From positions 1-59,299 of the forward strand of contig MHRF01000007.1 in the NCBI GenBank assembly GCA_001820875.1: a stretch of 59,299 bases of DNA, read 5' to 3'. This stretch comes from Candidatus Taylorbacteria bacterium RIFCSPHIGHO2_01_FULL_46_22b (lineage in GTDB: Bacteria; Patescibacteriota; Minisyncoccia; Phycocordibacterales; DSPV01). Numbering within the stretch: the stretch's first letter is position 1; the number at the start of each line of letters is the position of its first letter. The position numbers and the translations under genes are program-made. Shown in pieces: positions 19,264 through 27,656 of the stretch. The notes below the pieces were generated by a model that saw only the letters and a list, made by a program, of their open reading frames with translations, ran no database searches and was not told the DNA's origin.

Positions 19264-19995
19264 CTACAGAAGATTTTTGAATTTAGATTTTCTTGAGGAG
19301 ACAAAGAAAGGCCTATAGAGGTCATCCTCAAGAGGAATTACGAGTTCCATTTTGTTTATTTCTTTTTGGGAGAAAACCACAGGCGGATTTTTCATAATGG
19401 CCAGTGGTTGTTGCTCGTTTCCTTCACCCATAACCAAAACTGCAGCAGTAGCAAGTGAGTCGGCAAGGTTTGTCTGTGAAAAAATAAATTTTCGACCGAA
19501 AATGTCTGGCTTGCCGCGGTAATCTTTCAAACTTTCAAAACCTGCGTATCCAAGTGCCACACCGATTACTCCTGCTCGAAGTGGAATAGTGCGGCTATCA
19601 GTGATAATCACCCCTAGGTTTTTTATTTTGTATTTTGATTTAAGTTTTTTCCGTAAAAGTTTTGCTGTCATGAAACTGTCTTCGGGGAGTAAGATTAGTT
19701 TTCCGTTTGCATTTGATTCGTCAATTCCCGCTGAAGCCATAATCATATGATCTTTAAGTGTGAGCCATACCCACTTGGTTTTGATGGCCCACTGGCTTTC
19801 CGCGTGAATAAGTATCTCTTTTTCTTTTTCATCTCCGATAGGCGCAGTTCTATATTCAGACAAGGCAACAATTTTTGAAGTAAATACGATAATGGAATTT
19901 TCCTTCAGAGTTTTTATGTGTTGAAGGGTAAACGAAAGTAAGCTTTCTCCCTCTTTAAAGACTCGAGTTTTGATTGGTCGTATGTGCATGTTCAT
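19264..19995 (-). CDS. CofE-like gamma-glutamyl ligase (F420-0:gamma-glutamyl ligase family)
   Basis: IIVFTSKIVALSE, GIDESNANGKLILLPEDS, GVIITDSRTIPLRAGVIGVALGYAGFESLKDYRGKPDIFGR, NLADSLATAAVLVMGEGNEQQPLAI. Confidence 0.82.
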   Translation of the reverse strand: MNMHIRPIKTRVFKEGESLLSFTLQHIKTLKENSIIVFTSKIVALSEYRTAPIGDEKEKEILIHAESQWAIKTKWVWLTLKDHMIMASAGIDESNANGKLILLPEDSFMTAKLLRKKLKSKYKIKNLGVIITDSRTIPLRAGVIGVALGYAGFESLKDYRGKPDIFGRKFIFSQTNLADSLATAAVLVMGEGNEQQPLAIMKNPPVVFSQKEINKMELVIPLEDDLYRPFFVSSRKSKFKNLL

Positions 19996-20629
19996 TTGAT
20001 TTTTCTTTTAACAATTTGAGCCCAAGATACGAAAGCGGTGTGTATAACATCCCCATGGTTACTTTATATAACCACCACGATAGGGTGATGCTTATAAGCA
20101 CATTAATTGAATACACTCCTACGAATGCGATTGCGGTAAAAATTACCGTATCAAGTAATTGAGAATAGAGATTAGAGATTGTTGAACGAAGCCAAAACAA
20201 TTTCCCTTTCAGTTTTTTTCGTAGAAAGAAAAAGGAGATGACGTCTTGATATTCTGCAATCAAAAATGCAGCAAGAGACGCAATTGCTATCCGAACAGAA
20301 ATTCCAAACATCTGGTTGTATCCTTCCTGCGCCCACAGCCCATCTTGAGACCAAGGCAGTGCAAGAGAGAGGAGGGAATACCCGACAAAGAGCGCTGTGC
20401 TTATAAACCCAGTGAGTACAAATAATTTTGCGACGCGTTTCCCGTATATTTCTCCCACTACGTCTGTAGTCAGAAAGACAAAAGGGAATGAGAATACGGC
20501 GACTGAAATATGAGAGTCAAAGATGAACGGCATAAGCTTTAAACCCAATGTATTGGCAGCGAATAGAGAAGTAAGATATATCCCGAGGGCGATTAGTAGT
20601 TTTTTGAACGAACGTTCAGTGAGTTGCAT
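19955..20629 (-). CDS. YhhQ/VUT-type queuosine precursor transporter-like protein
   Basis: MQLTERSFKKLLIALGIYLTSLFAANTLGLKL..., FLTTDVVGEIYGKRVAK, AEYQDVISFFFLRKKLKGKLFWLRSTISNLYSQLLDTVIF. Confidence 0.85.
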   Translation of the reverse strand: MQLTERSFKKLLIALGIYLTSLFAANTLGLKLMPFIFDSHISVAVFSFPFVFLTTDVVGEIYGKRVAKLFVLTGFISTALFVGYSLLSLALPWSQDGLWAQEGYNQMFGISVRIAIASLAAFLIAEYQDVISFFFLRKKLKGKLFWLRSTISNLYSQLLDTVIFTAIAFVGVYSINVLISITLSWWLYKVTMGMLYTPLSYLGLKLLKEKSNEHAHTTNQNSSL

Positions 20630-20804
20630 AATGATTTTAAAGAAAAAAATTAAAAGAAAACCGCCCGAGCAGGGCGACTTTGCACTCACCGAAGTGAGCT
20701 TCCCTGTCGGTTACAGAGAATGAGAAGAAAGTTTGGAGAAACTAGACCAAGTTTTTTTGTTCTTTGTGATCAACATGGGAGTGTATTTAATTTGTGGAGA
20801 GGGA

Positions 20805-21047
20805 TTATACCAACCCTGCTTTCTTGAGGGTCGCATAGGCGCCGTTCTTCTGGATGGTTTTGAGTCCGCGAGTCGAAATTCGAACTACCACGAACTTTTT
20901 AAGCTCGGGAACGTAAATTCGCTTTTTCTGCAAATTCGCATATTTCCGCACCATGCCGGTCGGATTGTATTGGGTTGCGCGAGTGCGGTTTGAATAGCCA
21001 CCACCCATGCGTGAACCTTTTTTTGATACTGGACAGATGTAAGCCAT
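20805..21047 (-). CDS. rpmB: 50S ribosomal protein bL28
   Basis: AYICPVSKKGSRMGGGYSNRTRATQYNPTGMVRKYANLQKKRIYVPELKKFVVVRISTRGLKTIQKNG. Confidence 0.85.
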   Translation of the reverse strand: MAYICPVSKKGSRMGGGYSNRTRATQYNPTGMVRKYANLQKKRIYVPELKKFVVVRISTRGLKTIQKNGAYATLKKAGLV

Positions 21048-21084
21048 ATTGAATGAGTCACCATAGTAGCATACAATCGAGAGT

Positions 21085-21708
21085 ATGCAAGTTTTTGATC
21101 TCGTCTTTTCTATAGCTATTCTCGTTATGTCTGTAGTGGTGCACGAAGTGTCGCATGGCTATGCCGCGAGTTTGCTTGGCGATCAGACCGCTCGATACCA
21201 AGGACGGCTCACGCTCAACCCTCTTAAACATCTCGATCCCGTAGGTTCCATTATCGTGCCGATTCTAACGTCGCTGGGTGGTTTTGTATTTGGCTGGGCG
21301 AAGCCCGTTCCATTCAATCCATATAATCTCCGAAGTCAGCGTTGGGGAGAATTAATTGTTGCTATTGTTGGTCCAATATCAAATTTAGTCCTTGCGATTA
21401 TATTCGGTATCCTCATTCGATTAGTGCTCGCCTATCATTTCCTCCCGCTTTCTTTTGTACAAATTGCTGCAACCGTAGTTGCTATTAATCTGGTACTTGC
21501 AGTATTCAATCTTGTCCCGATTCCACCTCTTGATGGTTCAAAGGTTTTATTTGGTCTCCTACCTGTCCACTTGCAGTATATTCGAACGTTTCTTGAGCAA
21601 TACTCATTGATACTGATTATTATCTTTATCTTCTTTCTCTGGAAGCTATTTTTGCCTCTCGTCTCTCTTTTGTTCGGTCTTTTGACCGGATTGCCTCTGG
21701 GGCTGTAG
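21085..21708 (+). CDS. Site-2-protease-like M50 family metalloprotease
   Basis: VVVHEVSHGYAASLLGD (HExxH), WAKPVPFNPYNLR, NLVPIPPLDGSKVLFG. Confidence 0.9.
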   Translation: MQVFDLVFSIAILVMSVVVHEVSHGYAASLLGDQTARYQGRLTLNPLKHLDPVGSIIVPILTSLGGFVFGWAKPVPFNPYNLRSQRWGELIVAIVGPISNLVLAIIFGILIRLVLAYHFLPLSFVQIAATVVAINLVLAVFNLVPIPPLDGSKVLFGLLPVHLQYIRTFLEQYSLILIIIFIFFLWKLFLPLVSLLFGLLTGLPLGL

Positions 21709-21985
21709 GTCGAACCACAGGAGTATCCCTAAAGGGACTTCCCATTTTGTAAACAAAATGTAGGTCGCACCACAAGGGCACTTCCGATTTCTAATCGCTT
21801 CGCTTAAGAAATCTAGGTCGCACCACAAGAGTACTTCCCATTTTGTAAACAAAATGTAGGTCGCTTGCACCCGCCGCCTTCTGGTGCTGGGCACTGCGTT
21901 CGCCTTCGCTCATACCACAAGGGCACTTCCGATTTCATAGTCGCTTAGTCTACGACTACAGGTCGCTCTTTGAAATCTAGGTCGC
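21706..21985. repeat. Array of short hairpin repeats, consensus ACCACAAGRGYACTTCC-stem-loop-stem'-TAGGTCGC (4 units)
   Basis: Conserved flanks with stems CATTTTGT/ACAAAATG (twice), GATTTCT/AGAAATC and GATTTCA/TGAAATC. Confidence 0.85.
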
Positions 21986-22049
21986 TTGCTTTTTTGAACC
22001 GTTCGTATTACAGTAGCTGTCACCTGCCAGAGCAGGTATTTTCATTACG

Positions 22050-22481
22050 ATGCCAACAATAAACCAACTCATCAAACGCAAGCGCGAATCACTTAAGCGA
22101 AAGCCGAAGTCTGTTGCTTTGCGCCGTACTTTTAATGCTATTAAGAATCGTCCGAAGTACTTCCCGTCGCCTTTCAAACGAGGTGTGTGCATTAAGGTAA
22201 CCACCAAAACTCCTAAGAAACCAAACTCGGCCATTCGAAAGATTGCCCGCGTTCGTTTGACCAACGGCATGGAAGTGACCGCATATGTCCCAGGGATTGG
22301 ACACAATTTGCAAGAACACTCGGTGGTGATGTTGCGTGGTGGCCGTGTCAAAGACGTCGGACTCCGCTATCAGATTGTCCGCGGAAAATTTGATGCGAGT
22401 GGCGTTGAAGGACGAAAGAAGGGACGTAGCCAGTATGGCGCCAAGCGAACTAAAGGCCCTGCCGCAGCTACTGCTAAATAA
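22050..22481 (+). CDS. rpsL: 30S ribosomal protein S12
   Basis: [13 protein letters not shown]..., [59 protein letters not shown]. Confidence 0.99.
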   Translation: MPTINQLIKRKRESLKRKPKSVALRRTFNAIKNRPKYFPSPFKRGVCIKVTTKTPKKPNSAIRKIARVRLTNGMEVTAYVPGIGHNLQEHSVVMLRGGRVKDVGLRYQIVRGKFDASGVEGRKKGRSQYGAKRTKGPAAATAK

Positions 22482-22492
22482 TTTAAATATTC

Positions 22493-22960
22493 ATGCGACG
22501 CAAACTTAAGAAGAAGCCAATTATTGAACCCGATCTGACCTACCAGTCTGAGAAAGTTTCGAAGTTCATCAATTACACGATGGGTAGTGGTAAAAAGAGC
22601 ACCGCGCGCGCTGTGGTGTACGATGCAATGGAAGCTATTAAAGAGAAGACCAAAGGAAATCCACTTGAAGTTTTTGATGCTGCACTTCGTAATACTGCTC
22701 CGAACATGGAAGTTCGCTCTCGACGCGTAGGTGGCGCCAACTACCAAGTGCCGGTTGAAGTGAGACCTTCCCGTCGCGATGCCCTTTCAATGAAATGGAT
22801 TATTCTTGCCGCTCGCGCAAAGAAAGGAAAGCCGATGCATATCAAACTTGCTGATGAACTTATCTCCGCTTCAAAAAACGAAGGGGATGCAGTAAAAAAA
22901 CGAGAAAACGTGCATAAGATGGCTGAAGCGAACAAGGCTTTCGCCCACTTCGCCTGGTAA
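22493..22960 (+). CDS. rpsG: 30S ribosomal protein S7
   Basis: KFINYTMGSGKKSTARAVVYDAM, NTAPNMEVRSRRVGGANYQVPVEVRPSRR, MAEANKAFAHFAW. Confidence 0.98.
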   Translation: MRRKLKKKPIIEPDLTYQSEKVSKFINYTMGSGKKSTARAVVYDAMEAIKEKTKGNPLEVFDAALRNTAPNMEVRSRRVGGANYQVPVEVRPSRRDALSMKWIILAARAKKGKPMHIKLADELISASKNEGDAVKKRENVHKMAEANKAFAHFAW

Positions 22961-22988
22961 ACGCTCGGACAACTTATTTTGAAAGACC

Positions 22989-23018
22989 GGAAAAATCACC
23001 CCAGCGGGTGATTTTTCC
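22989..23018. terminator. Strong intrinsic terminator
   Basis: GGAAAAATCACCC-cagc-GGGTGATTTTTCC. Confidence 0.85.
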
Positions 23019-23120
23019 TAATCCGCTCGGTTTGCTCGCCCTCGAAGACTCGGGCACCTTGCCCGCTCACCTCCTCGCCGTCTTTCAAAAGAATTGTCCT
23101 CGCTCGAGAGTTTGGATAAG

Positions 23121-23150
23121 GAAAAACTCCACTTACAGGGAGTTTTTCTG
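23121..23150 (+). terminator. Intrinsic terminator-like hairpin
   Basis: AAAAACTCC-N7-GGGAGTTTTT. Confidence 0.65.
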
Positions 23151-23345
23151 GACTGTTTTTTTAGTCGCGATGCTCGTCGCCACCCTGAACTTCACCAAAA
23201 ATCCTCGTGGCTTGTGAGACAAGATTAATTAAAAAGGCGTGGGTCCATCATTTCTAATGTGTATGTATTAGTCAATCAAGTTTTGCATTTTTGGCAGGTT
23301 TCGTGTATTCTACGTTCAACGCCTTCGGGCTTTTTTGTTTCCTAG

Positions 23346-23373
23346 ATTCATTATTCTTAATTCATTATTCTTT
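23346..23373. repeat. Heptamer tandem repeat upstream of fusA
   Basis: ATTCATT-ATTCTTA-ATTCATT-ATTCTTT. Confidence 0.8.
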
Positions 23374-23375
23374 TT

Positions 23376-25517
23376 GTGAACCGCGACTATCCTCTCGAGA
23401 AAGTTAGAAATTTCGGCATTATTGCCCACATTGATGCGGGGAAGACCACCACGTCTGAACGCATCCTTTTCTATACCGGCATGACGCATAAAATCGGCGA
23501 AGTGCACGAAGGAGACACGGTAACCGACTGGATGGAACAGGAACGAGAACGTGGCATCACGATTACCGCTGCAGCCATCACCTGTTTTTGGAATCCGGTA
23601 TACATGGGGAAGGACACGTCGAAGAAAGTTCGTTTCAATATTATTGATACCCCCGGACACATTGATTTTACTGCAGAAGTAAAACGTTCTCTCCGAGTGC
23701 TCGATGGCGCAGTTGTCGTTTTTGATGGTGTTGCTGGAGTAGAGCCGCAATCCGAAACCAACTGGCGCTATGCAGACGAGGGGGAAGTACCGCGTCTCTG
23801 TTTCATAAATAAAATGGATCGCATGGGGGCAAGTTTTGATAACTCGTTTAAATCGATTCTTGAGCGTCTTTCAAAACAAGCGGTTCGTTTCCAGATCCCG
23901 ATTGGTCTTGAGGAAAAACATGACGGAGTCATTGATCTCTTACACATGAAGGCGTATTTCTTTGACGGAAGCATGGGTGAGAAAGTTCGCACCGAGGAGA
24001 TTCCGGCAGAATACATGGAAGAGGCAAAAAAATATCATCATGAATTGGTGGAGAAAATTGTTGAACATGATGATGTTCAAATGCAATCGTATCTTGAGGG
24101 CAAGGAAATTCCGGTTGAAGAACTCAAAAAGACGATCCGCAAAGCAGTGATTGCAAATAAGATGTTCCCAGTCTTTACCGGCTCTGCGCTTAAGAACAAA
24201 GGAGTGCAGATTGTGCTTGATGCGGTTGTTGATTATTTGCCGAGCCCGCTTGATATTCCGGCAGTCAAAGGAGTTGATCCTTCAACTGGAGAAATGGTGG
24301 TTCGCCACGCATCTGACGAAGAGCCTTTCTCGGCGCTCGTGTTCAAGCTTCAGACCGATCCGTTCGTAGGACAGCTCAACTTCTTCCGCGTGTATTCAGG
24401 ATCAGTTGAATCAGGAAGCTATGTATATAACTCAACAACAGGAAGACGTGAGCGTCTCTCGCGCATTGTTCGTTTGCAGGCAAACGAACGTGAGGAAGTG
24501 AAGCAAGTGTTTGCTGGCGAAATTGCCGCAGCCGTAGGTCTCAAAGAAGCGCGCACTTCTCACACACTTTGCGATGAGGCCAAGCCGATTATATTGGATC
24601 CGATTAAGTTCATGGAACCGGTTATCTCGCTTCGCATTGAACCGAAAACAAAAGCCGATCAGGAAAAAATGGGACTCGCACTCAAGCGCTTGTCAGACGA
24701 AGATCCAACCTTCCGGATTTCTTCGAACGCTGAAACAAATGAAACCATCATTTCCGGCATGGGCGAGTTACATCTTGAAATCATGGTTGATCGCATGAAG
24801 CGCGAATTTAATGTGCAAGCTAATGTTGGCAAGCCACAGGTTGCCTATCGAGAGACTATTCTTGGTGAGGCAGAAGCAGAGCACAAATATATCAAACAGA
24901 CTGGTGGCAAAGGTCAGTATGGCCACGTTCGACTCACTCTGCGCCCAATGCAGCCAGTGCCAGAGGGTAAGAAAATCCCGAAGAATGTTAGTCGATATGA
25001 TCACTTTGAATTTATTGATTCAATCAAAGGAGGGGTTATACCGCAGGAATTTATTCCCGCAGTTGAAAAAGGTGTGCGCGAAGCAACCGAGCGGGGAATT
25101 CTTGCCGGTTTCCCGATGGTAGATGTTTCCTGTGAACTTACCTTCGGTTCGTATCACGATGTCGACTCATCTGAAATCGCGTACAAGATTGCAGGATCGC
25201 AGGCGTTTCAAGATGCGGCAAAACGTGCAAAACCTGTGTTACTTGAACCAATCATGCGCATGGAAGTTGTCGTGCCAGAGAAATTTGTCGGTGATATCAC
25301 CGGCCACCTTTCATCAAAGCGCGCTACTATCGAAGGCGTTGATGATCGCGGTATGAATAAAGTGGTCAAAGCAAAAGTTCCACTTTCTGAAATGTTTGGG
25401 TATGCCACTGCGCTTCGCTCAATGACTGAAGGCCGGGGATCTTCAACTATGGAATTTGATCACTACGAAGCTGTTCCGAAGCATGTTGCGGATGAAATCA
25501 TCGAGACACGCAAGTAA
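23376..25517 (+). CDS. fusA: Elongation factor G
   Basis: [47 protein letters not shown] start. Confidence 0.98.
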   Translation: MNRDYPLEKVRNFGIIAHIDAGKTTTSERILFYTGMTHKIGEVHEGDTVTDWMEQERERGITITAAAITCFWNPVYMGKDTSKKVRFNIIDTPGHIDFTAEVKRSLRVLDGAVVVFDGVAGVEPQSETNWRYADEGEVPRLCFINKMDRMGASFDNSFKSILERLSKQAVRFQIPIGLEEKHDGVIDLLHMKAYFFDGSMGEKVRTEEIPAEYMEEAKKYHHELVEKIVEHDDVQMQSYLEGKEIPVEELKKTIRKAVIANKMFPVFTGSALKNKGVQIVLDAVVDYLPSPLDIPAVKGVDPSTGEMVVRHASDEEPFSALVFKLQTDPFVGQLNFFRVYSGSVESGSYVYNSTTGRRERLSRIVRLQANEREEVKQVFAGEIAAAVGLKEARTSHTLCDEAKPIILDPIKFMEPVISLRIEPKTKADQEKMGLALKRLSDEDPTFRISSNAETNETIISGMGELHLEIMVDRMKREFNVQANVGKPQVAYRETILGEAEAEHKYIKQTGGKGQYGHVRLTLRPMQPVPEGKKIPKNVSRYDHFEFIDSIKGGVIPQEFIPAVEKGVREATERGILAGFPMVDVSCELTFGSYHDVDSSEIAYKIAGSQAFQDAAKRAKPVLLEPIMRMEVVVPEKFVGDITGHLSSKRATIEGVDDRGMNKVVKAKVPLSEMFGYATALRSMTEGRGSSTMEFDHYEAVPKHVADEIIETRK

Positions 25518-25697
25518 TTTTCTAATTTAAAAAGACTGATTTGTCCTGCCTCGCATACTGCGGGGCAGGGCTGTTTGTTGACTTAACCCCCCGCTGTTTG
25601 CTATGATTCTTTTCACCGCTTTACGTATCTCTTTTTCCACTTTTTGTGGAGATTCGGTGCGTTTTAGGCGGCTTTAGTAGTTGGTATTATAAATCAG

Positions 25698-25757
25698 GTA
25701 ACTGTACGAGTCGGGGATTCCCAATTTCGGGATCGCGTCTCCAACTCGGTCAGTTAC
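25698..25757 (+). promoter_or_regulatory. Long structured hairpin in the tuf 5' UTR
   Basis: GTAACTG...CAGTTAC outer stem, CGAGTcGGGGA/TCTCCaACTCG middle stem, TCCC/GGGA inner stem; 20 nt upstream of the tuf ATG. Confidence 0.65.
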
Positions 25758-25777
25758 ACGTAAGTCAAATAATTATT

Positions 25778-26968
25778 ATGGCAACATTTGATCGCAGCAA
25801 GCCGCACGTCAACGTCGGGACCATTGGTCACGTTGACCACGGCAAGACAACTCTCACCGCTGCCATTCTCCACTCCCTGAAGCTTTCAGGTCAGGAAGTG
25901 AAAGAGAAAGGCGTCGACCAGATCGATTCCGCTCCCGAGGAAAAGGCGCGCGGTATTACTATTGCGCTATCGCATAACGAGTATCAGACGAATGCGCGCC
26001 ACTATGCGCACATCGACGCTCCTGGACACGCCGACTATATCAAGAACATGATCACGGGTGCCGCCCAAATGGACGGCGCGATTCTCGTGGTTGCGGCAAC
26101 TGACGGTGTGATGCCCCAGACCCGAGAACACATTCTCTTGGCTCGCCAAGTAGGTGTTCCAAAAGTCATTGTATTTCTTAACAAATGCGACATGGTCGCT
26201 GATAAGGAACTCATTGACCTTGTTGAGGAGGAAGTTCGCGATCTTCTTTCAAAGCAGGAATATGATGGAAAGAATGCTCCGATCATTCGTGGTTCTGCAC
26301 TCAAAGCACTTGAAGCAACTTCAAAAGATGACGAATGGGTGAAGAAAGTGCTCGAACTCGCTGACACGCTTGATACCTATATCCCGATTCCAGTTCGTGA
26401 AGTCGACAAACCTTTCCTCATGCCTATCGAGGACATCTTCTCAATCGAAGGCCGAGGAACTGTGGTTACCGGCCGCGTGGAACGCGGTGTGGTGAAAGTC
26501 GGTGAGGAAATTGAAATCGTTGGCATCAATGCTACTTCCAAGACAACCGTTACCGGCATCGAAATGTTCAACAAACAACTCGATGAGGGACGTGCAGGCG
26601 ACAACGCTGGTATCCTCCTCCGTGGCACCAAGAAAGACGACGTGCACCGCGGACAGGTTCTTGCTAAACCAGGGTCAGTCACTCCACACACTGATTTTGA
26701 ATCAGAAGTGTACATCTTGAAGAAAGAGGAAGGAGGACGACACACACCGTTTTTCACTGGCTACAAACCGCAATTCTATATCCGCACTACGGATGTGACC
26801 GGTGAAGTAACCCTTCCAGAAAAGACTGAAATGGTTATGCCAGGAGATACCATCAAATTCAAAGTGAAACTCGTTGCGCCAGTCGCACTTGAAGAGAAAC
26901 AGCGCTTTGCAATCCGCGAGGGAGGCAAGACTGTTGGCGCCGGCGTTGTTACTAAGATTGTTGCGTAA
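25778..26968 (+). CDS. tuf: Elongation factor Tu
   Basis: ATG at 25778: [68 protein letters not shown]. Confidence 0.99.
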   Translation: MATFDRSKPHVNVGTIGHVDHGKTTLTAAILHSLKLSGQEVKEKGVDQIDSAPEEKARGITIALSHNEYQTNARHYAHIDAPGHADYIKNMITGAAQMDGAILVVAATDGVMPQTREHILLARQVGVPKVIVFLNKCDMVADKELIDLVEEEVRDLLSKQEYDGKNAPIIRGSALKALEATSKDDEWVKKVLELADTLDTYIPIPVREVDKPFLMPIEDIFSIEGRGTVVTGRVERGVVKVGEEIEIVGINATSKTTVTGIEMFNKQLDEGRAGDNAGILLRGTKKDDVHRGQVLAKPGSVTPHTDFESEVYILKKEEGGRHTPFFTGYKPQFYIRTTDVTGEVTLPEKTEMVMPGDTIKFKVKLVAPVALEEKQRFAIREGGKTVGAGVVTKIVA

Positions 26969-26974
26969 TCAGTT

Positions 26975-27358
26975 ATGTCCGCTACCGCTACAAAGAAACC
27001 AGCAGCAAAGACTGCAACAAAAAAGCGTGCAACCGCAAAAGCACCGGACGCAATTGCAAAACTTCGTATTCGTGTCCGCGCATATGAGCATAAAGTGCTT
27101 GATGCGTCGGTAAAGCAGATTATGGATACTGCACTTCGCTATGATGCAGTGGTGCAGGGTCCGACTCCTCTTCCGACAGATATCAAGAAATACACCGTTA
27201 ATCGCTCTTCGTTCGTGCACAAGAATGCACGTGAACAATTTGAGATGCGTGTGCACAAGCGCTTGGTGGACATTCTCTCTCCGTCTCCAAAACTGATTGA
27301 AGCGCTCACCAATCTCTCGCTTCCGTCAGGAGTCAACATTGATGTAAAGATGGTGTAA
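26975..27358 (+). CDS. rpsJ: 30S ribosomal protein S10 with Ala/Lys-rich N-terminal extension
   Basis: KLRIRVRAYEHKVLDASVKQIMDTALRYDAVVQGPTPLPTDIKKYTVNRSSFVHKNAREQFEMRVHKRLVDI. Confidence 0.97.
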   Translation: MSATATKKPAAKTATKKRATAKAPDAIAKLRIRVRAYEHKVLDASVKQIMDTALRYDAVVQGPTPLPTDIKKYTVNRSSFVHKNAREQFEMRVHKRLVDILSPSPKLIEALTNLSLPSGVNIDVKMV

Positions 27359-27380
27359 AAAGCTTTCAAGGTAATAAAAA

Positions 27381-27408
27381 GTAAAACCCCCGCATGCGGG
27401 GGTTTTAC
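27381..27408. terminator. Intrinsic terminator after rpsJ
   Basis: GTAAAACCCCCGCATGCGGGGGTTTTAC perfect hairpin. Confidence 0.9.
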
Positions 27409-27442
27409 TTTGTCCATTTTTGCTTGTAGAACGCATTAAATC

Positions 27443-27470
27443 TGTAATTGTGCTGTCATGACTACGGCAT
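27443..27470 (+). promoter_or_regulatory. Candidate alternative-sigma promoter TGTAAT-N16-CGGCAT
   Basis: Same bipartite motif and spacing as sites at 54297, 54927 and 54106(-). Confidence 0.6.
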
Positions 27471-27480
27471 TTATTTGAGG

Positions 27481-27542
27481 AAGGTTGATTACCCCAAGGC
27501 TCCTAAGGCATTACGTTGTAAAAACTTATGGTAATCAACCTT
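27481..27542 (+). other. Perfect 13-bp inverted repeat with 36-nt loop in the leader of the DUF3494 gene
   Basis: AAGGTTGATTACC (27481-27493) / GGTAATCAACCTT (27530-27542). Confidence 0.75.
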
Positions 27543-27656
27543 TTGTAGGCTTTACACAAGCTTCGAATTATACAAGTAGCAAATACGTAAAGGTCGAAGA
27601 CACGCTACGCTAGTTTCAAAGTGTATTTACTAGTGATTAAAAAATTATTCTCAATT

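Noticed and set aside
21646-21894. 82-aa minus-strand ORF with repeated ATYILFTKWEV
   Set aside because: The repeat in the protein is explained by the nucleotide hairpin repeats; no support for translation.
21706-21985. Possible CRISPR array in the repeat region upstream of rpsL
   Set aside because: Repeats are hairpins with variable stems and no regularly sized unique spacers; no cas genes in the window.
25698-25757. tRNA gene between fusA and tuf
   Set aside because: A long rod hairpin, no cloverleaf, no anticodon arm or GTTCGAATC-type T-loop.
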